Source of the DNA: an uncultured Chlorobiales bacterium
GTDB lineage: Bacteria > Bacteroidota > Chlorobiia > Chlorobiales > Chlorobiaceae
Assembly (NCBI GenBank): GCA_903901395.1
Contig: CAIUQW010000022.1
Coordinates: 1-7,557 of the forward strand
DNA: 7,557 nt
Direction: 5' to 3'
Shown here: positions 6,340 to 7,557 of the stretch, piece after piece
Layout of the letters: each line of letters begins with the position of its first letter
Numbering within the stretch: the first letter of the stretch is position 1
Position numbers and translations under genes: made by a program
The notes under the pieces: model-generated
What the model saw: the letters and a program-made list of their open reading frames with translations, nothing else
Databases searched by the model: none
Told to the model about the DNA's origin: nothing

Positions 6340-6703
6340 ATTCGTCAATCATTATCGACAATTCATCACTGATTATTTATCCAACCATTAAACGTATCAA
6401 TCGCTGGAGAGATAAGAGTTTATTCTGATGTCATTCTGAGCGTAGCGAAGAATCCGGAAGATTCTGGCAAGACATTTTGAATGATTCAGTTTCTATAAAC
6501 TTTCAAGAAAACTGGATTCTTCAATTCGCTTTGCTCCGTTCAGAATGACAATCAAGTGAATGACATGTTTTATATACCATAAATGACTTTTTGGAAAACC
6601 TCATCCTGTCTCTTAAAACCAATTTATCTTAAATGGCAACTTGATGTATTTTAGTAACAAGCGAGGCGGATAAGCAAGTACGAATCTATTCCCTAATATC
6701 CCC
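6340..6703. other. AT-rich convergent intergenic region
   Basis: This lies between the kinase (plus) and the HPP gene (minus), which point at each other. Apart from the inverted-repeat element at 6429-6550 I see no gene, no T-tract terminator of ordinary form and no RNA gene. Base composition is clearly more AT-rich than the flanking genes. Confidence 0.65.
6429..6550. repeat. Interspersed inverted-repeat element (TGTCATTCTGA...TCAGAATGACA)
   Basis: Outer arms TGTCATTCTGA (6429-6439) and TCAGAATGACA (6540-6550) are perfect inverted repeats, and inner arms GAAGAATCC (6447-6455) and GGATTCTTC (6514-6522) pair as well. Between them the left side has GCGTAGC and the right side has a GCTTTGCTCCG variant, so the two arms have diverged. 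The CATTCTGAGCG(T/A)AGCGAAGAATCC core is of a kind I recall as dispersed in many bacterial genomes, resembling a small non-coding mobile (MITE/REP-like) element. No protein is encoded. Transcribed, it would fold into a long hairpin between the two convergent genes and may act as a transcription boundary (inference). Confidence 0.7.
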
Positions 6704-7249
6704 CTACACCCAATAAACCGGATAATGCCGTTTCGGATTGGTCGATAAATTGTTCACAATCAACGCGACCAGCATCATGATAACCGCTCCCGAAAGCACA
6801 GGATACAAAACGTACGCATAGCCGAGGGCGTGAATTTTGTCTCCGCCGATGACGGCGATCAGGGCGGTTGCGCCTCCCGGTGGATGCAGCGTGCGGGTGA
6901 AGTGCATCGCGACGATGGCGAGCGATACTGCTGTTGCGCTGGCGAGGATCTGGTCTTTGATGAGCATATAAATCGTGACTCCGACAATCGCGGAGATAAA
7001 ATGACCACCGACAATGTTGCGCGGTTGCGAGAAATCGGCCATTGGCGCGCCGTAAACCAGAACGGCGGATGCGCCGAACGAGCCGATCAAAAACACATTG
7101 TTCACGCCAGCAAGACCGGTATATTTTCCGATCAGAGCTACAAGATAGATGCCGAGAAAAGCGCCAATCCATGACCAGATTATCTTGCTCACCGGCTTTC
7201 GCGGCGGACATGCGCCGGTCGGTTTCATTCGGTCAAAATAGTGTTTCAT
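6704..7249 (-). CDS. HPP-family integral membrane protein
   Basis: A 181-aa protein of the HPP family. The family signature LHPPGGATALIAVIGG is at residues 121-136, and the second conserved block, LIGSFGASAVLVYGAP followed by SQPRNIVGGH, at 54-83. About five hydrophobic segments (roughly 22-41, 52-66, 79-97, 102-118, 145-165) fill the length, and the N-terminus is basic. Plant and cyanobacterial relatives have been linked to plastid nitrite transport, but the bacterial role is mostly undefined, so no substrate is assigned. The length fits a single-domain family member without CBS domains. The ATG at 7247-7249 lacks a clear ribosome binding site; an internal Met8 is possible. It stands alone on the minus strand with repeat elements on both sides. 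Confidence 0.88.
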   Translation of the reverse strand: MKHYFDRMKPTGACPPRKPVSKIIWSWIGAFLGIYLVALIGKYTGLAGVNNVFLIGSFGASAVLVYGAPMADFSQPRNIVGGHFISAIVGVTIYMLIKDQILASATAVSLAIVAMHFTRTLHPPGGATALIAVIGGDKIHALGYAYVLYPVLSGAVIMMLVALIVNNLSTNPKRHYPVYWV

Positions 7250-7295
7250 TAGTCGGTGAGAATTGGAATTGTTAAATGAGTAACATATTTGTCGC

Positions 7296-7372
7296 TGTCA
7301 TTGCGAGCGTCGCGAAGCAATCCATTCGGACATTTGGTGAGATGGATTTCCACGTCGCTTCGCTCCTTTCCA
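7296..7372. repeat. Second interspersed repeat (TGTCATTGCGAGCG...GAAGCAATCCA), degenerate inverted arms
   Basis: The left arm runs 7296-7324 (TGTCATTGCGAGCG, then TCGCGAAGCAATCCA). The right arm from 7343 (TGGATT, then CGTCGCTTCGCTCC) is its imperfect inverse, with changes such as TTTCCATGAACA where TCGCAATGACA is expected. The core is of a kind I recall as dispersed in many bacterial genomes. It differs in core from the element at 6429-6550 but has the same plan: a TGTCATT end, a GCGAAG centre and an AATCC inner end. No protein is encoded. Confidence 0.65.
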
Positions 7373-7399
7373 TGAACATGGATGATTTTTCTGACAAAT

Positions 7400-7423
7400 C
7401 ACTTTGCCTATGGCGGCAAAGTG
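7400..7423. repeat. Hairpin 1 of the right-end cluster
   Basis: CACTTTGCC (7400-7408) pairs perfectly with GGCAAAGTG (7415-7423) across a 6-nt loop. No T-tract follows, so it is not an ordinary terminator. It is the first of four short hairpins in about 130 bp. Confidence 0.55.
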
Positions 7424-7431
7424 CAAAAGAT

Positions 7432-7530
7432 TGGACTGAAGTCCAGGTGTTTTTCTGATTGACTCACCCCGGCTTGAACGCCGGGGCAATATGAATGTCA
7501 GAGAGATGAATGTCCGTCGGGATAAATCCC
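7432..7530. repeat. Cluster of short hairpins with TGAA/TAAA-type loops
   Basis: Three hairpins follow each other: TGGAC-TGAA-GTCCA (7432-7445), CCCCGGC-TTGAAC-GCCGGGG (7467-7486) and GGGA-TAAA-TCCC (7519-7530). Their stems differ completely in sequence but each is self-complementary, and the loops share a T(G/A)AA core. A 9-bp direct repeat ATGAATGTC (7491-7499 and 7506-7514) lies between the last two. The pattern resembles hairpin-cluster repeats I recall from several phyla. No gene is evident to the window end. Confidence 0.5.
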
Positions 7531-7557
7531 TCCTGAATCTGACTGAGTCCATCGCTC

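Noticed and set aside
6693..7211. 172-codon minus-strand frame
   Set aside because: It is a shifted-phase shadow of the HPP gene, whose own frame holds the HPPGGA motif.
6429..7530. CRISPR array
   Set aside because: The repeats are inverted and heterogeneous. There are no regularly spaced identical direct repeats with unique spacers and no cas gene.
7298..7552. 84-codon minus-strand frame at the right end
   Set aside because: It is made entirely of repeat and hairpin sequence. Short proteins predicted in such repeats are usually spurious.

Overview
The window looks like green sulfur bacterial (Chlorobiaceae, probably Chlorobaculum/Chlorobium-like) chromosome. The reasons are GC-rich protein genes separated by AT-richer, repeat-laden spacers, and a carotenoid-desaturase-like flavoprotein carrying a Rieske domain, of the type I associate with the aromatic-carotenoid enzyme CrtU. 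No rRNA, tRNA or single-copy marker is present, so this placement is an inference.

Layout. (1) 53-1438 (+): C-terminal two-thirds or more of a CrtU-like FAD oxidoreductase with an internal bc1-type Rieske [2Fe-2S] domain. The N-terminal dinucleotide-binding part is absent, and two in-frame stops lie just upstream, so the gene is cut by the window edge and may be broken. (2) 1439-2487: about 1 kb without an intact gene, a small gene graveyard. It holds the 3' end of an IS3-family transposase (minus, one internal stop), the 3' end of a probable 2-Cys peroxiredoxin (minus, one frameshift), and the well-preserved intrinsic terminator of the latter. Short palindromes lie nearer the next gene. (3) 2488-4470 (+): a 660-aa APC-superfamily, KimA-like permease (probable K+ uptake) with an alpha/beta cytosolic tail. 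(4) 4525-6339 (+): a 604-aa membrane sensor histidine kinase (4-helix sensor, HAMP, PAS, HisKA, HATPase), 54 bp downstream of the permease and probably co-transcribed. No response regulator is in the window. (5) 6340-6703: AT-rich convergent spacer with an interspersed inverted-repeat element. (6) 6704-7249 (minus): HPP-family membrane protein. (7) 7250-7557: a second, different interspersed repeat followed by a cluster of short hairpins.

The likely functional unit is permease plus histidine kinase, which may link ion or osmotic status to signalling; this rests on adjacency only. I see no strong evidence for a new multi-gene system. The most noteworthy items are the Rieske-in-FAD architecture with its disrupted 5' end, the decayed peroxiredoxin that kept its terminator, and the hairpin cluster at the right end.
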